5,948 nucleotides of DNA from Thermomicrobiales bacterium (GTDB taxonomy: Bacteria > Chloroflexota > Chloroflexia > Thermomicrobiales > UBA6265). The notes under the pieces were generated by a model. The model had not been told where the DNA came from, did no database searches, and saw only the letters and a program-made list of their open reading frames with translations. Where the stretch lies: positions 1 through 5,948 of the forward strand of contig JAUJMG010000273.1 of assembly GCA_030446955.1 (NCBI GenBank), in the 5' to 3' direction. Below are positions 5,179 through 5,948 of this stretch, one piece after another. Both the position numbers and the translations under genes were made by a program. The number at the start of each line of letters is the position of its first letter. Position 1 is the stretch's first letter.

Positions 5179-5309
5179 TGCCCAATGAGTGCCATCACCC
5201 CGTGGTCGCCGGTTGCTCCCGTTCCCGCAAGCGGGCGTCCGGCTTCACACCAGGACAGGGGGTTGTAGCGGCGGTGGTGGAAGTCTGAGATCCGACAATC
5301 CACGACCTC

Positions 5310-5347
5310 AGCACGGCCCGGCCGTTCGTGCTACCTGTCCCGGGCCG
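5310..5347 (+). promoter_or_regulatory. Overlapping dyads upstream of the oxidoreductase
   Basis: Three mutually exclusive inverted repeats overlap here. AGCACG/CGTGCT occupy 5310-5315 and 5327-5332. ACGGCC-C-GGCCGT occupies 5313-5325. CGGCCCGG/CCGGGCCG occupy 5314-5321 and 5340-5347. They lie 38-75 nt before the oxidoreductase start and could form alternative leader structures or a DNA operator. High local G+C makes some of this symmetry expected by chance. Confidence 0.25.
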
Positions 5348-5384
5348 CTCGGTCTTCAACCCCACCTTGACGGGAGGCTTTGCC

Positions 5385-5948
5385 ATGGCCATCTGGCCCG
5401 CTTCCTCAAGCGCCCCATCCCTGCCCTCGACCCTCGACGCGTCTGTGGTTCAGGAGTTCGCCGCCCGTCTCCGGGGGGCCCTGCTTCGCCCTAGTGACCC
5501 CGGCTACGACGGCGCTCGCGCGGTCTGGAACGCGATGGTCGACAAGCGCCCGGCCTTGATTGCTCGGTGTGCCAACGCGGAGGATGTCGCGACCGCCGTG
5601 CGCTTCGGTCGGGAACACGGGCTGCTGCCCTCGATCCGGGGCGGTGGTCACAACGTCGCCGGCCTCGCGGTCAGTGACGGGGGCCTGATGATTGACTGCG
5701 CCCCGATGAAGGGCATTCAGATCGACCCGGCCGGTCGCACTGCCCGCGCTGAGTCGGGCGTGGTGTGGGGCGAGTTCGACGCTGCAACCCAGGCGCACGG
5801 TTTGGCCACCGTCGGGGGGGTGGTCTCGACCACCGGCATCGCCGGGTTGACCCTCGGCGGCGGGCAAGGGTGGCTAACCGGCAAGCACGGCTAGTCGCTC
5901 GATAACCTGCTCGCGGCGGAGGTGGTGACGGCTGACGGCGAACTGGTC
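5385..5948 (+). pseudogene. FAD-binding (BBE/GOOX-like) oxidoreductase, 5' part, interrupted by an in-frame TAG
   Basis: This is the N-terminal FAD-binding domain (PCMH/FAD_binding_4 type) of an oxidoreductase whose family usually has about 450-500 residues. ATG 5385 follows GGGAGG with a 7-nt spacer. The fold's signatures are clear: RPALIARCANAEDVATAVRF (55-74), then RGGGHN (85-90), where the histidine is the usual covalent FAD attachment site, and GIAGLTLGGGQGWL (151-164). The second, cysteine, flavin link of bicovalent members is absent (VSTTG here). After KHG169 comes TAG at 5892-5894, exactly where relatives carry a hydrophobic residue, usually Leu. The same frame then continues as SLDNLLAAEVVTADGELV to the window end. 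The gene is therefore a probable nonsense pseudogene, a read-through gene or a sequencing error. The 169-aa product would lack the substrate domain. The 3' end is outside the window. Confidence 0.85.

Noticed and set aside
4360..5268. 302-codon plus-strand frame overlapping the regulator 3' end and the 102-aa gene
   Set aside because: The translation is low-complexity Arg/Pro/Ser sequence without motifs, and it overlaps two better supported genes in other frames.
4908..5288. 126-codon plus-strand frame covering the 5126-5290 gap
   Set aside because: Most of it overlaps the 102-aa gene in another frame, the composition is Ser/Pro/Arg-rich, and it reads through the 5150-5178 palindrome.
5263..5299. 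Promoter for the oxidoreductase (TTGTAG with TGAGAT or GACAAT)
   Set aside because: Each box pair matches the consensus poorly, or has unsuitable spacing, so no promoter could be called with confidence.
1..5948. CRISPR array, tRNA, rRNA, insertion sequence or transposase
   Set aside because: No regularly spaced repeats, cloverleaf-like segments, rRNA stretches, transposase motifs or terminal inverted repeats with target duplications were seen.

Overview
The window is GC-rich (roughly two thirds G+C by eye) bacterial DNA with strong AAGGAGG-type ribosome binding sites. It carries two large regulators of the STAND/LuxR type, a membrane CPBP protease, several very small proteins and an FAD-linked oxidoreductase. 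This mix, and the XRE + NB-ARC ATPase + TPR + LuxR regulator in particular, is most reminiscent of Chloroflexota of the Thermomicrobia/Sphaerobacter kind. A high-GC actinobacterium is the main alternative. This is inference from gene content, not a database result.

Layout. Positions 1-279 (+) hold the C-terminal end of a LuxR-type regulator whose start lies outside the window. Positions 280-859 contain no confidently known gene. On the minus strand they hold a probable small secreted peptide (687 to 421), a coding-like tail in another frame that ends at 314, a startless coding-like tract (873 to 700), and an imperfect hairpin (772-816). Positions 860-1796 (-) form a compact two-gene unit: a 70-aa protein of unknown function followed 10 bp later by a CPBP/CAAX-type membrane protease. 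The stop codon of the first overlaps the Shine-Dalgarno of the second. Positions 1797-1985 are a divergent control region with several dyads, including a perfect 13-bp inverted repeat that overlaps a candidate promoter for the plus-strand regulator.

Positions 1986-4613 (+) encode an 875-aa regulator with a DNA-binding domain at each end. A C-rich, G-poor trailer follows it, then a leader with tandem hairpins and a 102-aa protein of unknown function (4817-5125). Next come a 29-nt near-perfect palindrome and a dyad-rich leader. The last gene (from 5385) is an FAD-binding oxidoreductase with an in-frame TAG at 5892-5894, after which the family reading frame continues intact to the window end.

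How the parts may work together (inference). The divergent arrangement suggests that the XRE-STAND-LuxR protein controls itself and the minus-strand peptide/CPBP unit from the shared control region, and perhaps the small protein and oxidoreductase downstream. A membrane CPBP protease beside small peptides recalls peptide-maturation or self-immunity loci, but nothing in the sequence proves that link. The clearest anomalies are the amber codon in the oxidoreductase and the partly decayed or frameshifted minus-strand reading frames between 314 and 873.
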